Position numbers and translations under genes: made by a program
The notes under the pieces: generated by a model
Told to the model about the DNA's origin: nothing
The model's input: the letters and a program-made list of their open reading frames with translations, nothing else
The model's database searches: none
Shown here: positions 33,003 to 41,582 of the stretch, one piece after another
How positions within the stretch are numbered: position 1 is the first letter of the stretch
How the letters are laid out: each line of letters starts with the position of its first letter
Assembly: GCA_043804755.1 (NCBI GenBank)
Contig: JAZDIT010000044.1
Location: 1 to 64,000, forward strand
Length of the DNA: 64,000 nt
Direction of reading: 5' to 3'
Source: JAZDIT01 sp043804755
Lineage (GTDB): Bacteria; Patescibacteriota; Minisyncoccia; Minisyncoccales; JAQTPW01

Positions 33003-34016
33003 ATGTCTATATTCGTAAGAAAAATCGGAATCGATTTGGGGACCTGCAACTCGGTCGTATTTATACCGGGCAAAGGGCCCGTTTTACAGGAGCCGTCAGT
33101 AGTGGCGGTGACTTTGGATGACAACAAAATTCTGGCGGTAGGGGAGGCGGCAAAAGAAATGACAGGAAGGACTCCCGACACAATAAAAGTGTATCGTCCT
33201 TTGCGGGACGGCGTCATAGCCGATTACAGGGTTACCCAGGCAATGCTTAAACATTTCATCGATAAAGTTTCGGGTACCCTGAAATTTTTAAAACCTGAAT
33301 TGTTGATAGGAGTTCCCGCAGGCATTACTTCCACGGAAAGGAGGGCGGTTATCGAAGCCGGAGTCTCGGCAGGAGCCAAAGCGGTTTATATAGCGAAAGA
33401 ACCAATACTGTCTGCTATCGGAGCGGGGGTTCCCATTAATTCCTGTTCGGGACACATGATTGTAGATATTGGCGGAGGAACGTCGGAAGTGGCTGTAATT
33501 TCTTTGGGAGGAATAGTAACCTGCCATTCTCTGAGAGTAGCTGGAGACAAACTTGATGCCGCAGTTTCCGATTACATAAAGAAAAAATATAATCTCGCAA
33601 TCGGGGAGCAGACTGCCGAAGAAATCAAAATAAGAGTGGGTACCGCTTTGCCCGAAAAAGAGGAAAAATTCATCGAAATAAGAGGAAGAGATCTGGTTTT
33701 GGGTCTTCCCAAAAATATCAGAGTTTCTTCAAGCGAAGTTTGTGAAGCAATGAGCGACACTCTCGCCGAAATAATCCAGGTCATAAAATTGGTATTGAGG
33801 GACACTCCGCCGGAATTGTCGGCGGACATTATGGATAAAGGCATGGTTTTAGCCGGCGGCGGGGCTTTACTGCGGAATATCGACAAATTGATTTCCCAGA
33901 ATACCGGAGTTCCGTGCATCCTGGCTGAAGATCCTCTGTTGTGCGTTGCAAAGGGAACGGGCTTGATGCTTGAAAGCTTGGACGTTTATAAAAAGAGCTT
34001 AATGAGCAAAAAATGA
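33003..34016 (+). CDS. mreB: MreB-like actin, first copy
   Basis: MreB polymerises along the membrane and guides wall synthesis. IGIDLGTCNSVVFIPGKGPV is the phosphate 1 loop (near 9), MIVDIGGGTSEVAVISLGG phosphate 2 (near 155) and MVLAGGGALLRNID the adenosine loop (near 282). The 337-residue protein differs from canonical MreB in carrying several cysteines (C15, GCS, TCH). A second, more canonical copy is at 37808. The last four bases overlap holB (ATGA). Confidence 0.9.
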   Translation: MSIFVRKIGIDLGTCNSVVFIPGKGPVLQEPSVVAVTLDDNKILAVGEAAKEMTGRTPDTIKVYRPLRDGVIADYRVTQAMLKHFIDKVSGTLKFLKPELLIGVPAGITSTERRAVIEAGVSAGAKAVYIAKEPILSAIGAGVPINSCSGHMIVDIGGGTSEVAVISLGGIVTCHSLRVAGDKLDAAVSDYIKKKYNLAIGEQTAEEIKIRVGTALPEKEEKFIEIRGRDLVLGLPKNIRVSSSEVCEAMSDTLAEIIQVIKLVLRDTPPELSADIMDKGMVLAGGGALLRNIDKLISQNTGVPCILAEDPLLCVAKGTGLMLESLDVYKKSLMSKK

Positions 34017-34894
34017 AAATAATCGGCCATCAAAATAACTGGCGGTTTCTGAAAAATTTGGCGGAAATCGGTAATTTTTCGCATGCATTTCTTTTTTGCG
34101 GCCGCGAGCATCTGGGCAAGAAAACGATAGCGGTTGAATTCTTAAAACTGGTTTTCGGAAAAGATATTTCAATGCATTCCGATTTCAACCTTGTGGAGCC
34201 CCTGGAAAATGAAATTCAGATTTCCCAGATAAGGGATTTGAACTGGAAGCTTTCTTTAAAACCTTTTTCTGCGCCATTCAAGGCCGCGATAATAGATAAA
34301 GCGCATTTGATGAATCAGGAGGCACAGAATTGTTTCCTGAAAACGCTGGAAGAGCCGAAGGGCAAAACGGTACTTATTTTAATCAGCGAATATCCCGAGT
34401 TACTATTACCGACGATACGTTCGAGGGTCCAAAAAGTGAAATTTTATCCGGTTGGGAAAAAAGAAATAGAAAATTATTTAACGGAAGAAAAGAGATCTCT
34501 GGAAGAGATAAAATTGCTTTCCGAAATTTCCATGGGCAGACCGGGGATAGCGATTGATTTCATTTCCGATCCGCAAAAACTGACCGGTTTCAAGAAAAGG
34601 GTCAGGGAGCTTACCGCCGTTTTAAATTCCGATTTGGCCTCGCGTTTCCAATACGCAAAAGATTTATCGGAGGCAGGCGATCTGAAAGAAATCCTGAATA
34701 TCTGGCTTGATTACTTCAGAAATATCCTTCTTTCAAACTTGAAATTGCAGAAAAACTGGATGACTCTGAAAAAGGATTATACGCTTGAAAAGCTGAAAAT
34801 CATTTTAAAAAACATACAAACCACGATATTCCTGATTTCAACGACAAATATAAATCAGAAACTGGCTTTGGAATTATTACTAATGGAAATATAA
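34013..34894 (+). CDS. holB: DNA polymerase III delta-prime subunit
   Basis: A clamp-loader subunit with the AAA+ fold of delta-prime: SHAFLFCGREHLGKKTIA (near 24, where the P-loop has K in place of S/T, as delta-prime need not hydrolyse ATP), then KAAIIDKAHLMNQEAQNCFL, TLEEP and PTIRSR (the arginine-finger SRC motif reads SRV). It is 293 residues. It sits between mreB and frr, overlapping mreB by four bases. Confidence 0.85.
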   Translation: MKIIGHQNNWRFLKNLAEIGNFSHAFLFCGREHLGKKTIAVEFLKLVFGKDISMHSDFNLVEPLENEIQISQIRDLNWKLSLKPFSAPFKAAIIDKAHLMNQEAQNCFLKTLEEPKGKTVLILISEYPELLLPTIRSRVQKVKFYPVGKKEIENYLTEEKRSLEEIKLLSEISMGRPGIAIDFISDPQKLTGFKKRVRELTAVLNSDLASRFQYAKDLSEAGDLKEILNIWLDYFRNILLSNLKLQKNWMTLKKDYTLEKLKIILKNIQTTIFLISTTNINQKLALELLLMEI

Positions 34895-34897
34895 CAT

Positions 34898-35458
34898 ATG
34901 GCAATTTACCAAGATATCATCGACAGGATAAAGCCCGAATGCGACAAAACCGTTTCGTTCTTCAACAGAGAAATGGAAAAAATAAGGACCGGCAGGGCAA
35001 CACCGGCTTTGGTCGAAGACGTGGTTGTTGATTGTTTCAACCAGAAGCTTCCTCTAAAGCAATTAGGAGCCATTTCGATTCCTGAAGCCAGACAGATTCT
35101 CATACAGCCGTGGGATGCGTCCTATATTCCCGGAATAGTCGCGGCTCTCGAAAGGACCGGAGTCGGTGCAAATCCGATAGTCGATAAAAATTCAATCCGG
35201 ATAAGCCTTCCTTTGATTACGGCGGATTACCGCAAGGATTTGATGCGCTTGATTTCCGAAAAGCAGGAAGAAGCCCGCAAAACGATCAGAAAATGGCGCG
35301 AGGAAGCGTGGAACGAAATACAGGTGGGTTTTCGCGAAAGTACTGTCAGGGAAGACGACAAGTTCAGGGCAAAAGACGATTTGCAAAAATTGGTCGATGA
35401 ATATAGCAAAAAAATAGAAGAGATAGGGGAAAGGAAGAAAAAAGAAACCGAACTTTAA
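34898..35458 (+). CDS. frr: Ribosome recycling factor
   Basis: RRF splits post-termination ribosomes with EF-G. The 186-residue protein has REMEKIRTGRATPALVEDV at residues 24-42, DKNSIRISLPLITADYRKDL in domain I, and the family's C-terminal helix with VREDDKFRAKDDLQKLVDEY. Normal length. It lies three bases after holB and one base before rseP. Confidence 0.97.
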   Translation: MAIYQDIIDRIKPECDKTVSFFNREMEKIRTGRATPALVEDVVVDCFNQKLPLKQLGAISIPEARQILIQPWDASYIPGIVAALERTGVGANPIVDKNSIRISLPLITADYRKDLMRLISEKQEEARKTIRKWREEAWNEIQVGFRESTVREDDKFRAKDDLQKLVDEYSKKIEEIGERKKKETEL

Positions 35459-35459
35459 A

Positions 35460-36542
35460 ATGTTTTTGACAATTACCATCGCTTTTTTTAGTTTAATAGG
35501 GCTTGTTGTTCTCCATGAATTCGGGCATTTTATCGTTGCCAAGCGCTTTGGCGTGAGAGTCGAGGAATTCGGCATCGGCTATCCTCCGAAATTATTCGGA
35601 AAGAAAATCGGCGAAACCGTTTATTCCCTGAACCTTCTGCCTTTCGGCGCCTTCGTGAAAATGCCGGGCGAAATCGAACAATCCGACGACCCGAGGAGTT
35701 TTTTCAATAAACCGGTATGGCAAAGAGCGCTGATTGTCGTTGCCGGAGTGGTATCATTCTGGATAATTGCAGCCGTTTTATTCAGCATAGTTTTAATGAT
35801 GGGGGCGCCTACGGCCATTTCCGATGAGGAAACGGCTGGCATTGTGAATCCAAAGGTTCAGATTACCGCAGTTGCGAAAGATTCTCCCGCTTTTGTGGCC
35901 GGTTTGCAGGCTGGAGATAACATAATAGGAATAAAAGTTCCCGGTGCGGATTTCACGGATATCAACAAGGTGAAAGATTTTCAGGATTTTGTAAATTTGT
36001 CCAAAGGGCAAAGCATCGATTTAAAAATAGAAAGGGGTAATGAAAATTTCGAGGTCAATCTGGTTTCGCGCTTAAATCCTCCCAACGGAGAAGGCCCCTT
36101 GGGGGTAGCTTTGGTCAGAGTTGCGATTATGAGCCATCCCTGGTGGCAAGCTCCCTGGCAGGGGATTCTAGCCACTTTTGACACGACAAAGGGAGTCATT
36201 TTGGGTTATGCCAGAGCTTTAACGAATCTTTTTAACGGATTGCCTACGGGAGTAGAACTTACGGGGCCTGTCGGAATAGTATCTTTATTCAGCCAGGTCG
36301 GAAAATTGGGAGTGAATTATTTTCTGCAGTTTGTCGCAATCATCGCCGTTTATGTCGCGATATTCAACATTTTACCCATTCCTTCGGTTGATGGCGGGAA
36401 ACTTTTATTTCTTGCCATAGAAGCAGTACGGAGAAAGCCCGTCAATCCGAAAATCGAGCAGGGCATTACCACCGTTTTTTTCACCCTTCTGCTTTTAGTG
36501 ATGGTTTGGGTAACTATAAAAGACGTAATAAGATTGTTTTGA
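35460..36542 (+). CDS. rseP: Site-2 zinc metalloprotease, RseP family
   Basis: An intramembrane protease. HEFGH (near 19-23) within the first membrane helix supplies two zinc ligands, NILPIPSVDGGK near 301 contains the third (aspartate), and a PDZ domain lies between (PAFVAGLQAGDNIIGI, near 135). Four membrane segments are visible in 360 residues. In other bacteria it cuts anti-sigma factors or signal peptides; the substrate here is unknown. It follows frr as in many bacteria. Confidence 0.94.
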   Translation: MFLTITIAFFSLIGLVVLHEFGHFIVAKRFGVRVEEFGIGYPPKLFGKKIGETVYSLNLLPFGAFVKMPGEIEQSDDPRSFFNKPVWQRALIVVAGVVSFWIIAAVLFSIVLMMGAPTAISDEETAGIVNPKVQITAVAKDSPAFVAGLQAGDNIIGIKVPGADFTDINKVKDFQDFVNLSKGQSIDLKIERGNENFEVNLVSRLNPPNGEGPLGVALVRVAIMSHPWWQAPWQGILATFDTTKGVILGYARALTNLFNGLPTGVELTGPVGIVSLFSQVGKLGVNYFLQFVAIIAVYVAIFNILPIPSVDGGKLLFLAIEAVRRKPVNPKIEQGITTVFFTLLLLVMVWVTIKDVIRLF

Positions 36543-36573
36543 TATAAACAAAATCAAGATTTTATTTTAAAAA

Positions 36574-37818
36574 ATGCGCCAATCAAAACTTTTTACAAAG
36601 ATTTCAAAAGAATTTCCAAAAGATGAAAGCAGCATCAACGCCCGTTTTCTGATAAGAGCCGGTTTTATCGACAAATTAATGTCGGGCGTATTTTCATTTC
36701 TTCCGTTGGGTTTGGCTGTCATGGGAAAAATTGAAAACATCATCCGCGAAGAAATGAACAAAATCGGAGGCCAGGAAATTTTATTGCCGGCTCTGCATCC
36801 CAAAGAAAACTGGCAGCTTACCGACAGATGGAAATATCCCGAGATGTTTAAACTCAAGAATCGGGCGGAAAAAGATTTCAGTCTGGGGTGGACTCATGAG
36901 GAAATCGTCACGCCTTTGATCAAAAAATTCGTAAAATCCTACAAAGATCTTCCGGTTTACGTTTACCAGTTTCAGGATAAATTTCGCGACGAATTGCGGG
37001 CAAAATCCGGTCTTTTGAGAGGGATGGAATTCACAATGAAAGATCTCTATTCTTTTCATGCGAGTGAGAGCGATTTAGACGAATATTATGAAAAGGTAAA
37101 AGGAGCTTATTTCAGGATTTTCGAGCGCTGCGGTCTTGGGAAAGTGACTTTTCTGACTTTGGCCTCGGGGGGCGCTTTCAGCAAATATTCCCACGAATTT
37201 CAGACGATAACCCCCTATGGGGAAGACGAGATACATCTCTGCCCTAAATGCAAAATTGCCGTCAATAAGGAAATTATCGAAGACGAAAAACATATGTGTC
37301 CCGGATGCAAACGCAAGAATATGGAAGCCAAGAAATCAATTGAAGTCGGCAATATTTTCAAACTCGGAAATAAATTTTCAGAACCCTTCGGGCTGAAATT
37401 CAAGGAAAAAGACGGCAGTGAAAAGTTATTGTCGATGGGATGCTACGGAATAGGTTTGGGGCGATTAATGGGAGCCGTCGTCGAAGTTCACCACGACGAA
37501 AAGGGAATTATCTGGCCAAGAACCGTATCTCCTTTCCTGGCGCATCTGATTGAAATAAAGGGACAAAATTCGAAAGTTAAAAAAGAAGCCGAAAAACTTT
37601 ATCAGGTTTTACAGAAAAAAGAAGTAGAAGTATTATATGACGATAGGGACGACAAAACTGCCGGAGAAAAGTTCGCAGAGTGCGATCTCATCGGGATTCC
37701 CGTTAGAATAGTCGTTTCCGAGAGAACTTTGGAAAGGGGCTGCGCCGAAATCAAAGGAAGGCAGGAAGAAAAAACAAAATTAATAAAATTAAGCCAAGTC
37801 ACAAAAAATGTTGGATAA
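36574..37818 (+). CDS. proS: Prolyl-tRNA synthetase without the INS editing domain
   Basis: It charges tRNA-Pro. Class II motifs: SFLPLGLAVMGKIENIIREE (motif 1), RDELRAKSGLLRGMEFTMKD (motif 2) and MGCYGIGLGRLMGAV (motif 3), then an anticodon-binding domain from about 325. The 414 residues compare with about 570 for the bacterial long form: the roughly 180-residue INS domain is replaced by a short CPKC...CPGCKRK zinc-like insert near 222-250. Overlaps mreB by 11 bases. Confidence 0.94.
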   Translation: MRQSKLFTKISKEFPKDESSINARFLIRAGFIDKLMSGVFSFLPLGLAVMGKIENIIREEMNKIGGQEILLPALHPKENWQLTDRWKYPEMFKLKNRAEKDFSLGWTHEEIVTPLIKKFVKSYKDLPVYVYQFQDKFRDELRAKSGLLRGMEFTMKDLYSFHASESDLDEYYEKVKGAYFRIFERCGLGKVTFLTLASGGAFSKYSHEFQTITPYGEDEIHLCPKCKIAVNKEIIEDEKHMCPGCKRKNMEAKKSIEVGNIFKLGNKFSEPFGLKFKEKDGSEKLLSMGCYGIGLGRLMGAVVEVHHDEKGIIWPRTVSPFLAHLIEIKGQNSKVKKEAEKLYQVLQKKEVEVLYDDRDDKTAGEKFAECDLIGIPVRIVVSERTLERGCAEIKGRQEEKTKLIKLSQVTKNVG

Positions 37819-38860
37819 AATTTGGAAAATATTTTCGGAAGACATCGCAATTGATTTGGGAACGGCAAATTCCGAGGTTTATGTAAGGGGGCGGGGAATA
37901 ATCATCCAGGAACCGAGCGTCGTTGCCATCAACCAAAAAACCGGGCAGATTCTTGCAATAGGCGAGGAGGCGAAAAAAATGGTTGGCAGAACGCCGGCTC
38001 ATATCGTGGCTACAAGACCTCTGAGATCGGGCGTGATTTCCGATTTTGAAGTGACCGAGCAGATGCTCAGATATTTTATTGAAAAAGCCCAACGGAAAAA
38101 ATTCGCTTTGTCGGCCAGGCCAAGAGTTATAATAGGTATTCCTTCCGGGGTGACGGAGGTGGAGAAAAAAGCCGTGATAGATGCCGCAAAATCGGCCGGA
38201 GCGAGGGAAGTTTTTTTGATTGAAGAACCAATGGCTGCTGCGATAGGCGCACGGCTTCCGGTACAGGAAGCGGGCGGGAATTTCATAGTCGATATCGGCG
38301 GAGGAACCGCGGAAATCGCAATAATCTCCCTTGGCGGAATAGTTTTATCCAAAAGTTTGAGGATAGCGGGCGACAAACTGAATGAAGACATAATCCAGTT
38401 TGCTCAGGAAGAATATAAGCTCCTTATCGGGGAAAGAACCGCCGAAGCGATTAAAATCGGAATAGGATCGGCTTATCCGCTGAAGGAAAAAAGGGAGCTT
38501 CCCATGCGCGGAAGGAACTTGGTAACGGGCCTTCCTGAAGAAATACTCGTTTCGGATGAAGATATAAGGAGAGCCATGGAAAAATCCGTAAAGAGAATTG
38601 TCACTGAAATCAAAACCGCAGTGGAAGAGAGTCCGCCGGAATTGCTGGCTGACATCATGGCGTCGGGAATTTATTTTTCGGGCGGGGGATCTTTGTTGCG
38701 CGGATTGGATATTCTTGTGGCTAAAGAAACGAAAATTCCCACGCGCCTTATTGAAGACCCGATGACTGCGGTTGTGAGGGGAGCGGGAATGGTTCTGGAA
38801 AATCTTGATGAACTCGAAGACGTGCTCGTGGAAACTGCGGAACTCGAACCGCCAAAATAA
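37808..38860 (+). CDS. mreB: MreB, second copy (canonical)
   Basis: A 350-residue actin-like filament protein. IAIDLGTANSEVYVRGRG (near 14), NFIVDIGGGTAEIAIISLGG (near 158) and IYFSGGGSLLRGLDIL (near 281) are the nucleotide-binding loops. It is closer to classical MreB than the copy at 33003. No mreC or mreD follows; the next genes are gatC and gatA. Its TAA opens a copy of the dispersed repeat. Confidence 0.94.
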   Translation: MLDKIWKIFSEDIAIDLGTANSEVYVRGRGIIIQEPSVVAINQKTGQILAIGEEAKKMVGRTPAHIVATRPLRSGVISDFEVTEQMLRYFIEKAQRKKFALSARPRVIIGIPSGVTEVEKKAVIDAAKSAGAREVFLIEEPMAAAIGARLPVQEAGGNFIVDIGGGTAEIAIISLGGIVLSKSLRIAGDKLNEDIIQFAQEEYKLLIGERTAEAIKIGIGSAYPLKEKRELPMRGRNLVTGLPEEILVSDEDIRRAMEKSVKRIVTEIKTAVEESPPELLADIMASGIYFSGGGSLLRGLDILVAKETKIPTRLIEDPMTAVVRGAGMVLENLDELEDVLVETAELEPPK

Positions 38861-38911
38861 GAACCTTCGCTTCGCGAAGAACCTTGATTCCTCGCTAACG
38901 CTCAGAAATAA
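38861..38911 (+). repeat. Dispersed intergenic repeat, copy 6 (mreB-gatC)
   Basis: After the mreB TAA: GAACCTTCGC-TTC-GCGAAG, then AACCTTGATTCCTCGCTAAC and GCTCAGAAATAA, two bases before the gatC ATG. It is the only copy outside ribosomal protein genes, and is almost identical to copy 5a in its left half. Confidence 0.82.
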
Positions 38912-38913
38912 CG

Positions 38914-39198
38914 ATGTTATCTAAAGAAGAAGTACAACATATCGCAAAACTTGCGAGATTAGGCATTACTTCCGAAGAAGAAGGAGAATTTGCGAAAGAT
39001 CTTTCTTCGATTTTGGATTACATTGAAAAACTTAAAAAAGTAGACGTTTCGAATATCCCGCCTGCCAGCCATGCCGTTTTGGTTGAGAATATGATGAGAG
39101 AAGATTCGGAGGGGGAAAAATCCGACGGCCAAAAACTATTGGGTTTGTCTCCGGAAACGAAAGACGGATTTTTAAAAGTAAAATCGATTTTCAAATGA
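38914..39198 (+). CDS. gatC: Asp/Glu-tRNA amidotransferase subunit C
   Basis: GatC stabilises the GatA-GatB complex that amidates Glu-tRNA-Gln and/or Asp-tRNA-Asn. The 94 residues show [19 protein letters not shown] at the start and [19 protein letters not shown], typical of the family. It overlaps gatA by four bases (ATGA), while gatB is 14 kb away at 53278. Confidence 0.94.
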   Translation: MLSKEEVQHIAKLARLGITSEEEGEFAKDLSSILDYIEKLKKVDVSNIPPASHAVLVENMMREDSEGEKSDGQKLLGLSPETKDGFLKVKSIFK

Positions 39199-40619
39199 TG
39201 GATCCGACCTCACTCACAATCGAAGAAACTCATGAAGGACTGGAAAAAAAAGAATTTTCAGCCGTTGAATTGTGCAAATCCTACCTTAATTCGATAAAAG
39301 AAAAGGACAAGGAAATCCATGCCTTCCTTTCTTTAAACGAAGAGTCTGCTCTTTCTCAGGCGAAAGATATTGATAATCTAATTTCGGAAAAAAAATCAAT
39401 TTCGGTTTTGTCCGGGATTCCTTCGGCGATAAAAGATGTCATCTTGGTCGAAGGATTAAAATGCACGGCAGGTTCCAAGATACTTGAAAATTATAAAGCT
39501 CCTTATGATGCAACTGTCATCAAAAAGTTAAAGGCACAGGGTGTAGTGATACTCGGCAAGACGAATATGGACGAGTTTGCCATGGGAAGTTCTACCGAAA
39601 ATTCCGCTTTCGGACCGACCAAGAATCCTCACAATTTGGAAAGAGTTTCCGGCGGGTCTTCGGGCGGATCGGCGGCGGCAGTCGCGGCAAATATGTGCAC
39701 ATTCGCCCTCGGGTCTGATACAGGCGGATCTATACGGCAGCCCGCATCGTTTTGCGGAGTTGTAGGATTGAAACCGACCTACGGGGCGGTTTCCCGATAT
39801 GGTTTGATGGCGATGGCTTCTTCACTGGACCAAATAGGACCGTTTGCGAAAACGGTTGCAGATTGCAAAACCGTTTTTGACATAATAAAAGGAAAGGATA
39901 CTTTCGATTCGACCAGCGTTGACATTAATCTAAAATCTGAAATTTTAAATCTTAAATCTTTAAAGATCGGCGTTCCCAAAGAATATTTTATAAAAGGAAT
40001 GGATCCAGAAGTTGAACGGCTTGTGAGGGAAGCGATAAAAAAAATTGAAAACACGGGAGCAAAAATAGAAGAAATCAGTTTGCCGCATACGGAATATGCA
40101 TTGGCAACCTATTATATAATTATGCCGGCCGAAGTTTCCGCCAATTTGGCGAGATACGACGGGATAAAATACGGGTTATCCAAAAGCGGCGGCAAGGATC
40201 TGCTGGATGTTTACTTGCAGAGCAGGGAAGAAGGATTCGGCAAGGAAGCCAGAAGGAGGATAATGCTGGGAACCTACACTTTATCAGCCGGATATTACGA
40301 TGCCTATTATCTGAGGGCTCAAAAGGTCAGGACATTGATAAAAAACGACTTCGAGGATGTTTTCAAAAAAGTTGATGCCATTTTTACGCCCGTATCTCCG
40401 ACTACGGCATTCAAAATAGGCGAAAAAGTAGAAGATCCGTTAACGATGTATCTGTCCGATATTTTCACCGTTTCGGTGAATCTGGCGGGTTTACCTGCAA
40501 TTTCCATACCTTGTGGTAAAATAAATAAATTGCCGGTCGGTTTGCAAATTATCGGCAAGCCCTTCGAGGAACAGAAAATTTTGGAAATCGGAGAAATTAT
40601 CGAAAAACAATTGAAATAA
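39195..40619 (+). CDS. gatA: Asp/Glu-tRNA amidotransferase subunit A
   Basis: The glutaminase subunit, an amidase-signature enzyme. The Ser-cisSer-Lys triad is covered by [10 protein letters not shown] (Lys near 79), [13 protein letters not shown] (cis-Ser near 155) and [16 protein letters not shown] (nucleophile Ser near 178). It is 474 residues, a normal length. Its presence with gatB and gatC suggests Gln-tRNA-Gln (or Asn-tRNA-Asn) is made by transamidation. The second ATG, three bases on, is an alternative start. Confidence 0.97.
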   Translation: MMDPTSLTIEETHEGLEKKEFSAVELCKSYLNSIKEKDKEIHAFLSLNEESALSQAKDIDNLISEKKSISVLSGIPSAIKDVILVEGLKCTAGSKILENYKAPYDATVIKKLKAQGVVILGKTNMDEFAMGSSTENSAFGPTKNPHNLERVSGGSSGGSAAAVAANMCTFALGSDTGGSIRQPASFCGVVGLKPTYGAVSRYGLMAMASSLDQIGPFAKTVADCKTVFDIIKGKDTFDSTSVDINLKSEILNLKSLKIGVPKEYFIKGMDPEVERLVREAIKKIENTGAKIEEISLPHTEYALATYYIIMPAEVSANLARYDGIKYGLSKSGGKDLLDVYLQSREEGFGKEARRRIMLGTYTLSAGYYDAYYLRAQKVRTLIKNDFEDVFKKVDAIFTPVSPTTAFKIGEKVEDPLTMYLSDIFTVSVNLAGLPAISIPCGKINKLPVGLQIIGKPFEEQKILEIGEIIEKQLK

Positions 40620-40621
40620 AT

Positions 40622-41149
40622 ATGCCGACAGATATAAACGATATAATCCAATATTTGAGTCCGATTATTTCAACCATTTACAGATGGTTGCCCGTATTAA
40701 GGATTGTCTTTTTGGCGATCTCCGTATTTCTTTTTGGGTTTATAATTTTCGCTTTGCTTAATACAACCTGGCTGAATAAATTATATCTGTGGGATGCGAA
40801 GGAATTTCTTACCAAACAGCCCTATACGGTCAAAAAACTTTTTAAACAATGGCAGAAAATAAAAGTCCGGTTGGAGACAGGTATGGAAACGGAATATAAG
40901 CTGGCCGTTATTGAAGCGGACTCTCTCACTGATGATATTTTAAAGAGGATGGGATTTTTTGGAGAAACGCTGGGAGAAAGATTGGAAAAGGTGACAACAG
41001 CTATTCTCCCCGATATTGCCGAATTGGCGGAAGCGCATAAAATCCGCAATAATATAGTCCGTGACCCCGACTACAGGTTATCAGCGGACGAAACAAAGAA
41101 AGTAATCGGTTCGTACGAAAAAGCCTTGGTCGAATTGCAGGCGCTGTAA
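40622..41149 (+). CDS. Membrane-anchored protein of unknown function
   Basis: A 175-residue protein with an amphipathic N-terminus, one or two membrane helices at about 22-48 (LRIVFLAISVFLFGFIIFAL), then a cytoplasmic helical domain. The C-terminal stretch EAHKIRNNIVRDPDYRLSAD resembles HEPN/DUF4145-like proteins, but the RNase motif R-x4-6-H is not clear. It follows gatA by two bases and is probably co-transcribed. Function unknown. Confidence 0.7.
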   Translation: MPTDINDIIQYLSPIISTIYRWLPVLRIVFLAISVFLFGFIIFALLNTTWLNKLYLWDAKEFLTKQPYTVKKLFKQWQKIKVRLETGMETEYKLAVIEADSLTDDILKRMGFFGETLGERLEKVTTAILPDIAELAEAHKIRNNIVRDPDYRLSADETKKVIGSYEKALVELQAL

Positions 41150-41200
41150 CGGATTATTGAAATCGGGAGGAAAACGTGTTAAACTGTAGGCACCGCGCAT

Positions 41201-41272
41201 CGCGGGGTAGAGAACGGGTTATCTCGCGACTCTCATAAGGTCGAGAAGTGGGTTCAAGTCCCACCCCCGCAA
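41201..41272 (+). tRNA. Initiator tRNA-Met (CAT), atypical anticodon stem
   Basis: Acceptor arms CGCGGGG and CCCCGCA leave C1 opposite A72 unpaired, and the D-stem has A11-T24 (purine-pyrimidine); both mark bacterial initiators. The anticodon CAT is at 41234-41236. The anticodon stem is CGACT/GGTCG, so the usual three G-C pairs at 29-31/39-41 are replaced by A-T, C-G and T-G. The T-arm GTGGG-TTCAAGT-CCCAC is perfect. CCA is not encoded. Confidence 0.88.
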
Positions 41273-41318
41273 CAATCTGACTTCTCCGCCTAATAGGCGC
41301 TAAAAAGCCTCAGACCAG

Positions 41319-41390
41319 GCCGGCATAGCTCAGTGGTAGAGCAATGGCATCATAAGCCAGTGGTCGAGGGTCCGAATCCCCCTGCCGGCA
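41319..41390 (+). tRNA. Elongator-type tRNA with CAT anticodon (Met, or Ile2)
   Basis: GCCGGCA pairs with TGCCGGC; the D-stem GCTC/GAGC has the elongator C11-G24. The loop ATCATAA puts CAT at 41351-41353. One A-C mismatch occurs in the T-stem (GAGGG/CCCCC) and one in the anticodon stem's top pair. It is most likely elongator tRNA-Met; a lysidine-modified tRNA-Ile cannot be excluded. CCA is not encoded. Confidence 0.85.
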
Positions 41391-41402
41391 TAAAGAAAAC
41401 GA

Positions 41403-41478
41403 GGACTCATGGTGTAGCCTGGTCTAACACGCCTCCCTGTCACGGAGGAGATCGGGGGTTCAAATCCCCCTGGGTCCG
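41403..41478 (+). tRNA. tRNA-Asp (GTC)
   Basis: GGACTCA/TGGGTCC acceptor, anticodon stem CCTCC/GGAGG with loop CTGTCAC (GTC at 41439-41441), and T-arm GGGGG-TTCAAAT-CCCCC. The discriminator base is G, as expected for Asp. CCA is not encoded in full. Confidence 0.93.
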
Positions 41479-41489
41479 CAACATAAAAT

Positions 41490-41509
41490 ATCCTTTTTGG
41501 ATGTTTTTT
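41490..41509 (+). terminator. Terminator after the tRNA cluster
   Basis: ATCC-TTTTT-GGAT followed by GTTTTTTG. A short stem, but with a long T run immediately after. Confidence 0.6.
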
Positions 41510-41529
41510 GTTTTTGTTGGAAAATTAAT

Positions 41530-41559
41530 AAAAATAAAAACCCCGGTCTCGAACCGGGG
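41530..41559 (-). terminator. Terminator of the PyrE-PyrF gene
   Basis: CCCCGGT (41541-41547) and ACCGGGG (41553-41559) form a 7-bp stem. On the minus strand it is followed by TTTTTATTTTT. Confidence 0.85.
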
Positions 41560-41582
41560 CTTCACGCATTTATGATTGCGTG

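Noticed and set aside
15584..39198. Recoded UGA (as in Gracilibacteria)
   Set aside because: adk, the first mreB and gatC end in TGA exactly where family proteins end, so UGA is a stop.
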